A stretch of 64,000 nt of DNA from Cladorhizidae sp. MBARI D1340-BT2 (lineage: Eukaryota > Porifera > Demospongiae > Poecilosclerida > Cladorhizidae): contig JAQNBH010000134.1 in the NCBI GenBank assembly GCA_028752905.1, positions 82,712 to 146,711 of the forward strand, in the 5' to 3' direction. Made by a program: the position numbers and the translations under genes. Under the pieces are notes generated by a model, which searched no databases, was not told where the DNA came from, and saw only the letters and a list, made by a program, of their open reading frames with translations. Shown here piece by piece: positions 34,213 through 46,553 of the stretch. Each line of letters begins with the position of its first letter. The stretch's first letter is position 1.

Positions 34213-35330
34213 CTATACTATAAGATTTTAAGAATCAAGAATGGAGGACATACTTGCCTTAATCCCATTCACCTCTAACTCCATTGCCCTATCCCTAGCC
34301 AATCCCTTGGCCCTGACCTTCCAAACCCTAACCCTAGTCATTGTCCAAGCCATAACCATAACATAGCCATTATCCAAGCGATAAGCCTAGTCATAATCCA
34401 AGCCCTAACCCTAATCCTAGCTATTGCCCTAGCCCTAGCCAATCCCTTGGCCCTCCTCCCAATCCTAACCCTAGTCATGGTCCAAGCCCTAACCCTAACC
34501 CTAGCTATTGCCCTAGCCCTAGCCAATCCCTTGGCCCTCCTCCCAATCCTAACCCTAGTCATGGTCCAAGCCCTAACCCTAATCCTAGCTATTGCCCTAG
34601 CCCTAGCCAATCACTTGGCCCTCCTCCCAATCCTAACCCTAGTCATGGTCCAAGCCCTAACCCTAACCCTAGCTATTGCCCTAGCCCTAGCCAATCCCTT
34701 GGCCCTCCTCCCAATCCTAACCCTAGTCATGGTCCAAGCCCTAACCCTAACCCTTAGCTATTGCCCTAGCCCCAGCCAATCCCTTGGCCCTCCTCCCAAT
34801 CCTAACCCTAGTCATGGTCCAAGCCCTAACCCTAACCCTAGCTATTGCCCTAGCCCTAGCCAATCCCTTGGCCCTCCTCCCAATCCTAACCCTAGTCATG
34901 GTCCAAGCCCTAACCCTAACCCTAGCTATTGCCCTAGCCCTAGCCAATCCCTTGGCCCTCCTCCCAATCCTAACCCTAGTCATGGTCCAAGCCCTAACCC
35001 TAACCCTAGCTATTGCCCTAGCCCCAGCCAATCCCTTGGCCCTCCTCCCAATCCTAACCCTAGTCATGGTCCAAGCCCTAACCCTAACCCTAGCTATTGC
35101 CCTAGCCCTAGCCAATCCCTTGGCCCTCCTCCCAATCCTAACCCTAGTCATGGTCCAAGCCCTAACCCTAACCCTAGCTATTGCCCTAGCCCTAGCCAAT
35201 CCCTTGGCCCTCCTCCCAATCCTAACCCTAGTCATGGTCCAAGCCCTAACCCTAACCCTAGCTATTGCCCTAGCCCTAGCCAATCCCTTGGCCCTCCTCC
35301 CAATCCTAATCCTAGTCATGGTCCAAGCCC
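34213..35330 (+). repeat. 84-bp telomere-derived array, first block
   Basis: A short leader (AATGGAGGACATACTTGCC, as at 7637 and 42290) precedes 84-bp units. Each unit has CCCTAGCTATTGCCCTAG, CCAATCCCTTGGCCCTCC, TCCCAATCCTAACCCTAG and TCATGGTCCAAGCCC blocks, ending in CCCTAACCCTAA. The unit is 14 hexamers in register with CCCTAA. It reads as 28-codon repeats in open frames on both strands, which are artefacts. Confidence 0.95.
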
Positions 35331-35755
35331 TAACCCTAGTCATGCTCCAAGCCCTAACCCTAGTCATGGTCCAAGCCCTAACCCTAGTCATTGTGCAAGC
35401 CCTAACCCTAGTCATTGTCCAATCCTAACTCTAGTCATGGTCCAAGCCCTAACCCTAGTCATTGTTCAAGCCCTAACCCTAGTCATTGTCCAAGCCCTAA
35501 CCCTAGTCATGGTCCAAGCCCTAGCCCTAGTCATTGTCCAAGCCCTAACCCTAGTCATGGTCCAAGCCCTAACCCTAGTCATGGTCCAATCCTAACCCTA
35601 GTCATTGTCCAAGCCCTAACCCTAGTCATGGTCCAAGCCCTAGCCCTAGTCATTGTCCAAGCCCTAACCTTAGTCATTGTCCAAGCCCTAACCCTAGTCA
35701 TGGTCCAAGCCCTAACCCTAGTCATTGGCCAAGCCCTAACCCTAGTTATGCCAAC
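35331..35755 (+). repeat. 24-bp block inside the 84-bp array
   Basis: About 17 units of the 24-bp type, with several TCATGG variants and CCAATCCTAAC junctions. The block sits between two 84-bp blocks, so the two unit types interconvert within one array. Confidence 0.92.
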
Positions 35756-36250
35756 TAACCCTAGTCATGGTCCAAGCCCTAACTCTAACCCTAGCTATTG
35801 CCCTAGCCCTAGCCAATCCCTTGGCCCTCCTCCCAATCCTAACCCTAGTCATGGTCCAAGCCCTAACCCTAACCCTAGCTATTGCCCTAGCCCTAGCCAA
35901 TCCCTTGGCCCTCCTCCCAATCCTAACCCTAGTCATTGTCCAAGCACTAACCCTAACCCTAGCTATTGCCCTAGCCCTAGCCAATCCCTTGGCCCTCCTC
36001 CCAATCCTAATCCTAGTCATGGTCCAAGCCCTAACCCTAGCCAATCCCTTGGCCCTCCTCCCAATCCTAACCCTAGTCATTGTCCAAGCACTAACCCTAA
36101 CCCTAGCTATTGCCCTAGCCCTAGCCAATCCCTTGGCCCTCCTCCCAATCCTAACCCTAACCCTAGTCATTGTCCAAGCCCTAACCCTAGTCATGGTCCA
36201 AGCCCTAACCCTAGTCATGGTCCAAGCCCTAACCCTAGTCATTGTCCATG
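35756..36250 (+). repeat. 84-bp block followed by 24-bp units
   Basis: Five to six 84-bp units, some shortened, run to about 36160. Four 24-bp units then lead into GTCCATGTGGAATAGACC, the same junction to linker B as at 22935. Confidence 0.93.
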
Positions 36251-36719
36251 TGGAATAGACCACTATATATATTCTAATCTTTGTCCTTCACCATTCACTA
36301 CCTTCACTATTATACTAACTGCATTTCAAGCTTCAGCTCATTATTGTCAACCATTCTTGAGTTACGATACTTTTAGCATCCCAATTCATTGCATACCTCT
36401 CCAGAAATGAATAAGTGGGATAGCACCAAAGTGTGAAACAACTGTGGTTACCACTTTGGACCTCATAGATTCTGCACACTTCACTGTATGGACTTGATCT
36501 AGAACTGAAAAGATAGGTCTCTCTGTGTGCTCTCTCTTGATACTAAAAACTGTTGCATAAGTACAAGCAAGCACCCCCAAGGTACAGGCAGTCAAAGTTG
36601 GGGACTCCAAACCACCTGCCCAAGTTTTTCTAGCTGCTAATTGTTGAGTGCAAGGCATTGAAATTAGCACCTGAGGCTCTCCCATACTGTAATTATTAGC
36701 TCAAACATAAGTAGGTGGT
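36251..36719 (+). repeat. linker B, copy 3
   Basis: Near-identical to 8037-8520, with the left inverted arm at about 36463-36605. It contains no gene. Confidence 0.85.
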
Positions 36720-37820
36720 CAAGCACTTGGGCAAGTGTGGGTGGCTGGAACATCAACAATGTTCCAGCCACTCTACAATATACTGCATATCTACAGTGAA
36801 GTGTGTGCAATCTAGGAGCTGGCAAGTCATAACCACATGGTCATGTTTGTCAGTATATAATTTAGACCCCTCCCTCTTCAAAGGAACATAAGCATATACT
36901 CTGCTGGCCCCATCTGTAGTGTTTGTGCAGCTCTAACAGTCCCAGTGCTTATAGCTAATCAAGACTTGATGCTGGCAAGTAGCTACTAGCAAGAGGTGAG
37001 GGCTGACTCCACTTCACATGGCAACCTGCAGCTCCAATACATGACCATGTAGGGCCAAACTAAACTGCCCTCAGCAAGCACTCTACACTGGCTGCAGGTG
37101 GCACATCAATCACTAGCACAGCATGAATGTGTGCACAGATATGCACTTTCATGGTAGCCCACGGTTTTCAGGGTGAGTGCACCAATAGCTACTGCCCCAT
37201 ACAACCAGTGGACACACACACACACTCACACAAGAAGCTCATGATGGAGTATGCAGCCATTGATTCATGTCTCCTGCTCCACTGCTCAATGTTGCATAAG
37301 TCTTGCTAGTGTAGAGATGAGGTCATCATGATTTATGGGGCCACAGGGAGCTGGTGTGGATGTCTCCTCAAGCAGGTTACCCTGGAATGTGTTATGTAAC
37401 AATATACATAGTTGTGTTGGGACACCAGTGGAGCCCACACACCCTCTACATATCTCTAACACACACACACACACACACCACCTGGAGCATGGCCATTAGT
37501 GCCTAATTAAAATACTCACATAGTAGAGTAGCTTCCTCTAGTAATGGATACTACATGTATTTAAATTATCACATAGACATTCAGGTTTTGAGGGCCCCAA
37601 CTTTGACTGCCTGTAACTTTAGCATGGCTATACCTATGCAACAGTTTTTAGTATCAAGAGAAAGCACACAGAGAGACCTATCTTTTGATCTATATATCAA
37701 GTCCATGCAGTGAAGTGTGCAGAATCTATGGAGCTCTAAGTCCAAATCACAATATTTTAGAACAGAAAATGGTATTGGCACAAGATCTGAGTGACCTCAT
37801 AAACTAAAAGGATGTGGTAC
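36720..37820 (+). repeat. linker C, copy 3
   Basis: Contains the intact 13-bp hairpin (36741-36771), a short (CA)n (37211-37230), a second (CA)n near 37460 and the right inverted arm (about 37590-37740), then AGGATGTGGTACTAGCAACT. It contains no gene. Confidence 0.85.
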
Positions 37821-40263
37821 TAGCAACTGCACTGGCCCTAGCCATTGCCCTGGCCGTAACACTAGCAACTGCACTGGCCCTAGCCATTACCCTGGCCCTA
37901 ACACTAGCAACTGCACTGGCCCTAGCCATTACCCTGGCCCTAACACTAGCAACTGCACTGGCCCTAGCCATTACCCTGGCCCTAACACTAGCAACTGCAC
38001 TGGCCCTAGTCATTACCCTGGCCCTAACACTAGCAACTGCACTGGCCCTAGCCATTACCCTGGCCCTTAACACTAGCAACTGCACTGGCCCTAGCCATTA
38101 CCCTGGCCCTAACACTAGCATCTGCACTGGCCCTAGCCATTGCCCTGGCCCTAACACTAGCAACTGCACTGGCCCTAGTCATTGCCCTGGCCCTAACACT
38201 AGCAACTGCACTGGCCCTAGCCATTACCCTGGCCCTAACACTAGCAACTGCACTGGCCCTAGCCATTGCCCTGGCCCTAACACTAGCAACTGCACTGGCC
38301 CTAGTCATTGCCCTGGCCCTAACACTAGCAACTGCACTGGCCCTAGCCATTACCCTGGCCCTAACACTAGCAACGGCACTGGCCCTAGCCATTACCCTGG
38401 CCCTAACACTAGCAACTGCACTGGCCCTAGCCATTGCCCTGGCCCTAACACTAGCAACTGCACTGGCCCTAGTCATTGCCCTGGCCCTAACACTAGCAAC
38501 TGCACTGGCCCTAGCCATTACCCTGGCCCTAACACTAGCAACGGCACTGGCCCTAGCCATTACCCTGGCCCTAACACTAGCAACTGCACTGGCCCTAGCC
38601 ATTGCCCTGGCCCTAACACTAGCAACTGCACTGGCCCTAGTCATTGCCCTGGCCCTAACACTAGCAACTGCACTGGCCCTAGCCATTACCCTGGCCCTAA
38701 CACTAGCAACTGCACTGGCCCTAGCCATTGCCCTGGCCCTAACACTAGCAACTGCACTGGCCCTAGTCATTGCCCTGGCCCTAACACTAGCAACTGCACT
38801 GGCCCTAGCCATTACCCTGGCCCTAACACTAGCAACGGCACTGGCCCTAGCCATTACCCTGGCCCTAACACTAGCAACTGCACTGGCCCTAGCCATTGCC
38901 CTGGCCCTAACACTAGCAACTGCACTGGCCCTAGTCATTGCCCTGGCCCTAACACTAGCAACTGCACTGGCCCTAGCCATTACCCTGGCCCTAACACTAG
39001 CAACTGCACTGGCCCTAGCCATTGCCCTGGCCCTAACACTAGCAACTGCACTGGCCCTAGTCATTGCCCTGGCCCTAACACTAGCAACTGCACTGGCCCT
39101 AGCCATTACCCTGGCCCTAACACTAGCAACTGCACTGGCCCTAGCCATTACCCTGGCCCTAACACTAGCAACTGCACTGGCCCTAGCCATTACCCTGGCC
39201 CTAACACTAGCAACTACACTGGCCCTAGCCATTACCCTGGCCCTAACACTAGCAACTGCACTGGACCTAGCCATTGCCCTGGCCCTAACACTAGCAACTG
39301 CACTGGCCCTAGCCATTACCCTGGCCCTAACACTAGCAACTGCACTGGCCCTAGCCATTGCCCTGGCCCTAACACTAGCAACTGCACTGGCCCTAGTCAT
39401 TGCCCTGGCCCTAACACTAGCAACTGCACTGGCCCTAGCCATTACCCTGGCCCTAACACTAGCAACTGCACTGGCCCTAGCCATTACCCTGGCCCTAACA
39501 CTAGCAACTGCACTGGACCTAGCCATTGCCCTGGCCCTAACACTAGCAACTGCACTGGCCCTAGCCATTACCCTGGCCCTAACACTAGCAACTGCACTGG
39601 CCCTAGCCATTGCCCTGGCCCTAACACTAGCAACTGCACTGGCCCTAGTCATTGCCCTGGCCCTAACACTAGCAACTGCACTGGCCCTAGCCATTACCCT
39701 GGCCCTAACACTAGCAACTGCACTGGCCCTAGCCATTACCCTGGCCCTAACACTAGCAACTGCACTGGCCCTAGCCATTACCCTGGCCCTAACACTAGCA
39801 ACTGCACTGGCCCTAGCCATTGCCCTGGCCCTAACACTAGCAACTGCACTGGCCCTAGTCATTGCCCTGGCCCTAACACTAGCAACTGCACTGGCCCTAG
39901 CCATTACCCCGGCCCTAACACTAGCAACTGCACTGGCCCTAGCCATTACCCTGGCCCTAACACTAGCAACTGCACTGGACCTAGCCATTGCCCTGGCCCT
40001 AACACTAGCAACTGCACTGGCCCTAGCCATTACCCTGGCCCTAACACTAGCAACTGCACTGGCCCTAGCCATTGCCCTGGCCCTAACACTAGCAACTGCA
40101 CTGGCCCTAGTCATTGCCCTGGCCCTAACACTAGCAACTGCACTGGCCCTAGCCATTACCCTGGCCCTAACACTAGCAACTGCACTGGCCCTAGCCATTA
40201 CCCTGGCCCTAACACTAGCAACTGCACTGGCCCTAGCCATTGCCCTGGCCCTAACACTAGCAC
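37821..40263 (+). repeat. 42-bp telomere-derived array 2 (about 58 copies)
   Basis: Same unit as 9691-11180. Rare markers reveal higher-order copying: CAACGGCACTGG at about 38370, 38538 and 38832, and CTGGACCTAGCC at about 39263, 39515 and 39977, with spacings that are multiples of 42. A frame of 821 codons on plus and 730 on minus are artefacts of the unit length. Confidence 0.97.
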
Positions 40264-40601
40264 ATGCTCATGTGTGTAGCACATCTGCACATCAACCATC
40301 AACCAGCACCTGAGCTATTCCACATGGAGCACACCATGCTCACTCATGCTCAATGATGGTCCATGCTGAAGCTGAGTCAGGTGAGGTGGACATCTTACAA
40401 GTGTTTGGAGTACTAGCATACCTGACCTCAGCATCAAGGATGTGCTAATTAGGTTATATTAGTGTAGATTAGTGTCAACACACAACAAAGGATGCTAACT
40501 TCTCTAGTAAACCACATGTTTGAGGCTGGCCTAGTGTGGCCTCCCAGACAACACTCCAGCAGCAGTTCCTACAGCCCTAGGCACTGCCCTGGCACTAACA
40601 A
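40264..40601 (+). repeat. linker D, copy 3
   Basis: As 11181-11501, with a duplicated CATCAACCATCAACCAGC and a (A)TTAGTGTAGATTAGTGT insertion shared with the copy at 46939. It contains no gene. Confidence 0.85.
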
Positions 40602-41037
40602 GGAGGTGGCCATAGCTCTATGGGGACACACACTGGACCAACACCACACTGGGTGAAGTAGGTGGCCATAGCTCTATGGGGACACACACTGGAACAACAT
40701 CACACTGGGTGGAGGCAGGTTGAAGTAGGTGGCCATAGCTCTATGGGGACACACACTGGACCAACACCACACTGGTTGGAGGCAGGTTGAAGTAGGTGGC
40801 CATAGCTCTATGGGGACACACACTGGACCAACATCACACTGGGTGGAGGCAGGTTGAAGTAGGTGGCCATATAGGTCTATGGGGACACACACTGGACCAA
40901 CACCACACTGGGTGGAGGCAGGTTGAAGCAGGTGGCCATAGCTGTATGGGGACACACACTGGACCAACACCACACTGGGTGGAGGCAGGTTGAAGTAGGT
41001 TGACAATAGCTCAATGTGGACACACACTGGACCACCA
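40602..41037. repeat. 67-bp minisatellite, array 4 (about 6.5 copies)
   Basis: Includes a short first unit (CACTGGGTGAAGTAGG) and the closing hybrid unit TTGACAATAGCTCAATGTGG. Both are shared with 47271-47632. Confidence 0.94.
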
Positions 41038-42142
41038 CCACTGCAGACCTCTCAACTTATATTGTTGCTTAGTGTGAGATTTCATGCTAAAGTGGAGTGA
41101 GAAATGCTCTGGTTGGAGTGAGACGTGGGAGATGCACATTTGTATTGATCATTCAGAGCAGCTTCAATAACCATTACATGGCCTACTGAATTCACCAATT
41201 CTAATTGATATATATATATATATGTAATGTCTATCATTTATCGGCAGTTGTGTGGACCAAGGAAGAGCAAGCATCTGCAAATAACCTTCCATAATCATAT
41301 TTATATTTCTCTCAGTCATAACTACACTAATGATTATGTTTGTTCTTTTCTGCTCCATCATTTCCACTTTTGTCAACCATCAATCCCCTGGGTATATATA
41401 TAGCACACACTAGATTAGCAGTTATATATTATAAAGAATTATGAATCCTCTGCTTATATATAAGAAATAGGTATATTCTTATGCAATACATTCATTTTGT
41501 CACTCATCAATCCCTTGGGAGTGTTGGTATTATAATATTATTACATTGACTTGTCATTGAACTGCTTATATTATACTGTAAGGTAAAGAAAGAAGTTATT
41601 AATATAGTTACATTCATATATTGCATGAAGATGAACAGTTTATTGTCTATAAGCGGTTTTTATGCTGCTGGTTATAAAAATTTGTAGCCTTCTTAGCTTC
41701 TTCGAAGCCGAGGAATGTAACAGCAAACGAGTAGGTTACACTGGCGCATAACCGACTCTTTTGTACAGGCTATCTTACTTATACTACATTGCGCACGCGC
41801 TAAACTACATAGCAACTAGAAATGGAAGAACTTTTTACTCAAGGCACCCCAGCTATTGACAAAGTACTGCTAGATAAACACGCAGCTGAGTTGGAACAAC
41901 TTCCTTCAACTGATAATCAAAAACTCCTTCAACTTCAGGGATTTATGAGCCCAGATATTTTGCAGTGTTGTTACGCGCAACGAGTAGGTTACACTGGCGC
42001 ATAACCCGCGAGTGGAGTATAGGCTATCTTACTTATAATATACGCACTAAACTACATCCGGTTAAAAGTGTAGGTTACGTGCCTATGTAACCTACAGTTA
42101 TTAACCAATCAGATTAGCCACAGATGACGTGATGTAGTATAA
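41038..42142. repeat. duplicated segment X, copy 1
   Basis: About 1.1 kb of AT-rich DNA repeated at 47633-48748. It includes a (TA)n tract at about 41207-41224. Two 80-bp direct repeats (41726-41810 and 41979-42057; ACGAGTAGGTTACACTGGCG ... CTAAACTACAT) flank a short frame. A hairpin with 9-bp stems, GTAGGTTAC and GTAACCTAC, lies at 42070-42095. It may be a decayed mobile element. No transposase is seen. Confidence 0.7.
41822..42004 (+). CDS. short uncharacterised frame between direct repeats
   Basis: Sixty codons starting MEELFTQGTPAIDKVLLDKH, of which about 50 lie between the two 80-bp direct repeats and the last few read into the second repeat. I do not recognise it. In the second copy of the segment (from 48432) the frame is broken by a 5-bp deletion (CACCCCAGC to CAGC) and by a CAA to TAA change. 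It is therefore not conserved even within the window, and may be a captured exon piece. Confidence 0.2.
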   Translation: MEELFTQGTPAIDKVLLDKHAAELEQLPSTDNQKLLQLQGFMSPDILQCCYAQRVGYTGA

Positions 42143-42303
42143 GTAGGAGTATGTTTGTGGGGGCCAGCAGATGTCTCTGTGGAGTGACAGAATGGTGGAG
42201 GCAAAGACATGTCCTGGTGGCAGCCATCCCTCCTCTCCTTGAAGAAGGGGATTCTCAATTAAGTCACTACAAGATTTTAGGAATCAAGAATGGAGGACAT
42301 ACT
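42143..42303 (+). repeat. linker A, partial copy 4
   Basis: Begins at GTAGGAGTATGTTTGTGGG and runs through CTTGAAGAAGGGGATTCTCA to AATGGAGGACATACTTGCCC. It represents the empty site for the TIR element found at 6320 and 32901. Confidence 0.8.
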
Positions 42304-44030
42304 TGCCCTAATCCCACTCACCTGTAACTCTAGCCATTGCCCTATCCCTAGCCAATCCCTTGGCCCTGACACTCCAAACCCTAACCCTTGTCATTGTACA
42401 GGCCCTAACCCTAGTCATTGTCCAGGCCCTAACCCTAGTCATTATCCAAGACCTAACCCTTGTCATTGTCCAAGCCCTAACCCTAGTCATGGTCCAAGCC
42501 CTAACCCTAGTCATAATACAAGCCCTAACACTAGTCATTATCCAGGCCCTAACCCTAGTCATAATCTAAGCCCTAACTCTAACCTTAGTAACTGTCCAAG
42601 CCTTAACCCTGGGTATTTTACAAGCCCTAACCATAACATAGCCATTGTCCAAGCGATAACCCTAGTCATAATCCAAGCCCTAACCCTAACTCTAACTATT
42701 GCACTAGCCTTAGCCAATGCCTTTGCCCTGATCATGCCAAACCTAACTCTAATAATTGTCCAAGCCCTAACCCTAGTCATTGTCCAAGCCCTAACCCTAG
42801 TCATTGTCCAAGCCCTAACCCTAGTCATTGTCCAAGCCCTAACCCTAGTCATGGTCCATGCCCTAACCGTAGTCATTGTCCAAGCCCTAACCCAGTCATT
42901 GTCATGGCCCTAACCCTAGTCATGGTCTAAGCCCTAACCCTAGTCATGGTCCAAGCCTTAACCCTAATCATTCTCCAGGCCCTAACCCTAGTCATAGTCC
43001 ACGCACTGGTCCTAGTCATTGTCCAAGCCCTAACCCTAGTCATGGTCCAAGCCCTAACCCTAGTCATTGTCCAAGCCCTGACCGTAGTCATTGTCCAAGC
43101 CCTAACCCTAGTCATTGTCCAAGTCCTAACCCTAGTCATTGTCCAAGCCCTAACCCTAGTCATTGTCCAAGCCCTAACCCTAGTCATTGTCCAAGCCCTA
43201 ACCCTAGTCATTTTCCAAGCCCTAACCCTAGTCATTGTCCAAGTCATAACCCTAGTCATTGTCCATAACCCTAGTCATTGTCCAAGCCCTAACCCTAGTC
43301 ATTGTCCAAGCCCTAACCCTAGTCATTGTCCAAGCCCTAACCCTAGTCATTGTCCAAGCCCTAACCCTAGTCATTTTCCAAGCCCTAACCCTAGTCATTG
43401 TCCAAGCCCTAACCCTAGTCATTGTCCAAGCCCTAACCCTAGTCATTGTCCAAGCCCTAACCCTAGTCATGGACCATGCCCTAACCGTAGTCATTGTCCA
43501 AGCCCTAACCCAGTCATTGTCATGGCCCTAACCCTAGTCATGGTCTAAGCCCTAACCCTAATCATGGTCCAAGCCTTAACCCTAATCATTCTCCAGGTCC
43601 TAACCCTAGTCATAGTCCACGCACTGGTCCTAGTCATTGTCCAAGCCCTAACCCTAGTCATGGTCCAAGCCCTAACCCTAGTCATTGTCCAAGCCCTGAC
43701 CGTAGTCATTGTCCAAGCCCTAACCCTAGTCATTGTCCAAGCCCTAACCCTAGTCATTGTCCAAGCCCTAACCCTAGTCATTGTCCAAGCCCTAACCCTA
43801 GTCATTGTCCAAGCCCTAACCCTAGTCATTGTCCAAGCCCTAACCCTAGTCATGGTCCAAGCCCTAACCCTAGTCATTGTCCAAGCCCTAACCCTAGTCA
43901 TTGTCCAAGCCCTAACCCTAGTCATGGTCCAAGCCCTAACCCTAGTCATTGTCCAAGCCCTAACCCTAGTCATTGTCCAAGCCCTAACCCTAGTATGGTC
44001 CAAGCCCTAACCCTAGTCATTGTCCAGCCC
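42304..44030 (+). repeat. 24-bp telomere-like array with diverged start
   Basis: The first 450 bp are diverged (GGTATTTTACAAGCCC, CATAACATAGCCATTG), then regular 24-bp units follow. A block of about 630 bp starting near 42925 (CCTAGTCATGGTCCAAGCCTTA) recurs near 43560 and at 49430. It ends in CTAGTATGGTCC, a unit with a 2-bp deletion shared with 50458. Confidence 0.95.
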
Positions 44031-44325
44031 CAATGGCTCTACTCTCATTTGGGGTAAGTATGTGGTCAAGTATGGGCTGGTGGGAAATATATTTAAAAGA
44101 CAATTTTCCACCCACTACATAAGGCCAAGTATGGCCCATTTCCCCTCAATATTTGACCTTTTTTTTGTGTGTGCTTATATAATTTCTAAACATCTGTACA
44201 AATTGTCTTTCAAATTTGGAAACATTAGGAAGCACAAGTCTCAAGTTATGGTGGATTTTATCCAGGCCTACACTTCATTCAACTGAAAAATTGAAGGAGG
44301 GCATTTTTTTTTGTTGTTGATTTTT
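44031..44325 (+). repeat. segment Y, copy 1, left flank of the palindrome
   Basis: AT-rich DNA from CTCTCATTTGGGGTAAGTAT to CATTTTTTTTTGTTG, repeated at 50669-50955. An 88-codon frame (44020-44286) has no recognisable domain. No gene is supported. Confidence 0.7.
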
Positions 44326-45015
44326 ACTTGTGGTTACACCTTTAGAGCTCCGTAGATTCTGCAAACTTCATGGTGTGGACTTGATATATAGCTCAGAAGA
44401 GAGGTCTCTCTGTGTGCTCTCTTTTGATACTAAAATATGTTTCATGGGTATAACTATAGGCAAGTTACTAGACCCTAAAGTGGAGGGACCTCAAAAACCT
44501 GCATCCCAAAGTCCCCATCCAGATTAACTCCAGATTGCTAAGTGCCAAAAAATTGAAAATTGGTACGAGTGGCTAGAGGAAGCCCTAGAGCATGCAATGA
44601 CCTTTCATTAGGCGATAAAAATTTATTACCTGGTCAAGCGCGCGGGTAGAAAATTGAGGGCGTTTATTGGAAAATTGAGGGCGTTGATTGCACACCTTCA
44701 ATATTCTACCCGGCGCTTGACCAGGTAATACATTTTTAACGCTTAATGAAAAAGGTCATTGCATGAGCCACTCGTACCAATTTAAATTTTTTTGCACTTA
44801 GCAATCTGGAGTTATTCTGGATGGGGACTTTGGGATGCAGGTTTTTGAGGTCCCTCCACTTCATGGTCTAGTAACTTGCCTATAGTTATACCTATGAAAC
44901 ATATTTTAGTATCAAAAGAGAGCACACAGAGAGACCTATCTTTTGAGATATATATCAAGTCTATACCATGAAGGTTGCAGAATCTACGGAGCTCTAAAGT
45001 TGTAATCACAAGTTT
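44326..45015. repeat. 0.69-kb imperfect palindrome
   Basis: The left arm 44326-44651 (ACTTGTGGTTACACCTTTAG ... CGCGCGGGTAGA) and the right arm about 44703-45015 (TTCTACCCGGCGCTTGACCA ... GTAATCACAAG) are inverted copies with scattered differences. The spacer of about 51 bp contains two TTGAGGGCGTT words. Both arms contain the GATAGGTCTCTCTGTGTGCT type sequence found in the inverted arms of linkers B and C. It would fold into a long hairpin. It could be a foldback element. Confidence 0.88.
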
Positions 45016-45639
45016 AAAAAAAAATATTAAAAAATACCATTGTCTCCCCTTGAAAATATATAGTCCAACTTCAACAGCGATTTCCCACATTTCCAAAAAA
45101 AAGAGCCTTTTTGAATTTCAAAAAAGGATATCTCTAAGAAAAATTAGTGTGTACCTACTTAATTATATATCATTTTATAGCTCTGTCTTTGCTCTATGAT
45201 TTAATAGAGTTAGTTAAGTAGTAGCTATAAGCACTTCCAAGTTAAAAGTTTATTCACAACTGTCCTTAGTGGCAATTAAAAGCGCTGGGACGCAGCCAAT
45301 TGTACAGCTGGTAGTGCACTTAGCAAGCACTATTTAACTCTATTAAATCACTCATTAGTGTCTAAGCAATATTACCAAGAGTTTTGGAAGCCATAGCTGT
45401 TTTATTTTTTTAGCTAGGCTTTGTAGGGTTTTAAGGTTCACTTTTCCCAGCTTTTCTGCATGTCACACACTGTATACAGACCATATCCTCACTTTTTTAA
45501 TGTTGTTTTGAAGCACTAAGAGAGATCTATCTTTTGAGCATAAAATCACTGGCATAGGGGGTGTAGTTCAGGAGTTATGGCCCTTGAAAGAGGTGCGAGT
45601 TTTTTGAAGAAAAAAATGGCACATACTGGCCTAAGTGTC
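45016..45639. other. gene-free AT-rich DNA with small inverted repeat
   Basis: A perfect 14-bp inverted repeat, GATTTAATAGAGTT (45198-45211) and AACTCTATTAAATC (45336-45349), bounds 152 bp and could be a small MITE. The rest shows no gene. Confidence 0.5.
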
Positions 45640-45938
45640 CAGTGAAGTGTGTGGAATTCATGAGCATGACCACGAGGTGTTGATATGTTTGTAGCATACA
45701 TGGCAAGTAGCTACTAGCAAGAGGTGAGGGCTGACTCCACTTCACATGGCAACCTGCAGCTCCAATACATGACCATGTAGGGCCAAACTAAACTGCCCTC
45801 AGCAAGCACTCTACACTGGCTGCAGGTGGCACATCAATCACTAGCACAGCATGAATGTGTGCACAGATATGCACTTTCATGGTAGCCCACGGTTTTCAGG
45901 GTGAGTGCACCAATAGCTACTGCCCCATACAACCTGTG

Positions 45939-45977
<39 letters not shown>

Positions 45978-46553
45978 AAGAAGCTCATGATGGAGTATGC
46001 AGCCATTGATTCATGTCTCCTGCTCCACTGCTCAATGTTGCATAAGTCTTGCTAGTGTAGAGATGAGGTCATCATGATTTATGGGGCCACAGGGAGCTGG
46101 TGTGGATGTCTCCTCAAGCAGGTTACCCTGGAATATGTTATGTAACAATATACATAGTTGTGTTGGGACACCAGTGGGAGCCCACACACCCTCTACATAT
46201 CTCTAACACATGCACACACACCACCTGGAGCATGGCCTTTAGTGCCTAATTAAAATACTCACATAGTAGAGTCTAGTAATGATACTACATGTATTTCAAT
46301 TATCACATAGACATTCAGGTTATGAGAGCCCCAACTTTGACTGCCTGTAACTTTAGCATGTCTATACTATGCAACAGTTTTTAGTATCAAGAGAGAGCAC
46401 ACAGAGAGACCTATCTTTTGAGCTATATATCAAGTCCATACAGTGAAGTGTGCAGAATCTATGGAGCTCTAAGTCCAAATCACAATATTCTAGAACACAA
46501 AATGGTATTGGCACCAGATCTGAGTCACCTCATAAACTAAAAGGATGTGGTAC
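45640..46553 (+). repeat. linker C, copy 4
   Basis: From AGTGAAGTGTGTGGAATTCA through GGCAAGTAGCTACTAGCAAG, (CA)n at about 45941-45970, and the right inverted arm (about 46320-46475) to AGGATGTGGTACTAGCAACT. It contains no gene. Confidence 0.85.

Noticed and set aside
37814..40279. Collagen- or mucin-like protein of 821 codons (PGPNTSNCTGPSHYPGP repeats)
   Set aside because: It is a translation of the 42-bp array; the minus strand is open for 730 codons as well. No start context, signal peptide or non-repeat domain supports it.
44020..44527. Small genes of 88 and 65 codons near the palindrome
   Set aside because: They have no recognisable domain, cross repeat boundaries, and the duplicate at 50669-51160 does not preserve the first frame.
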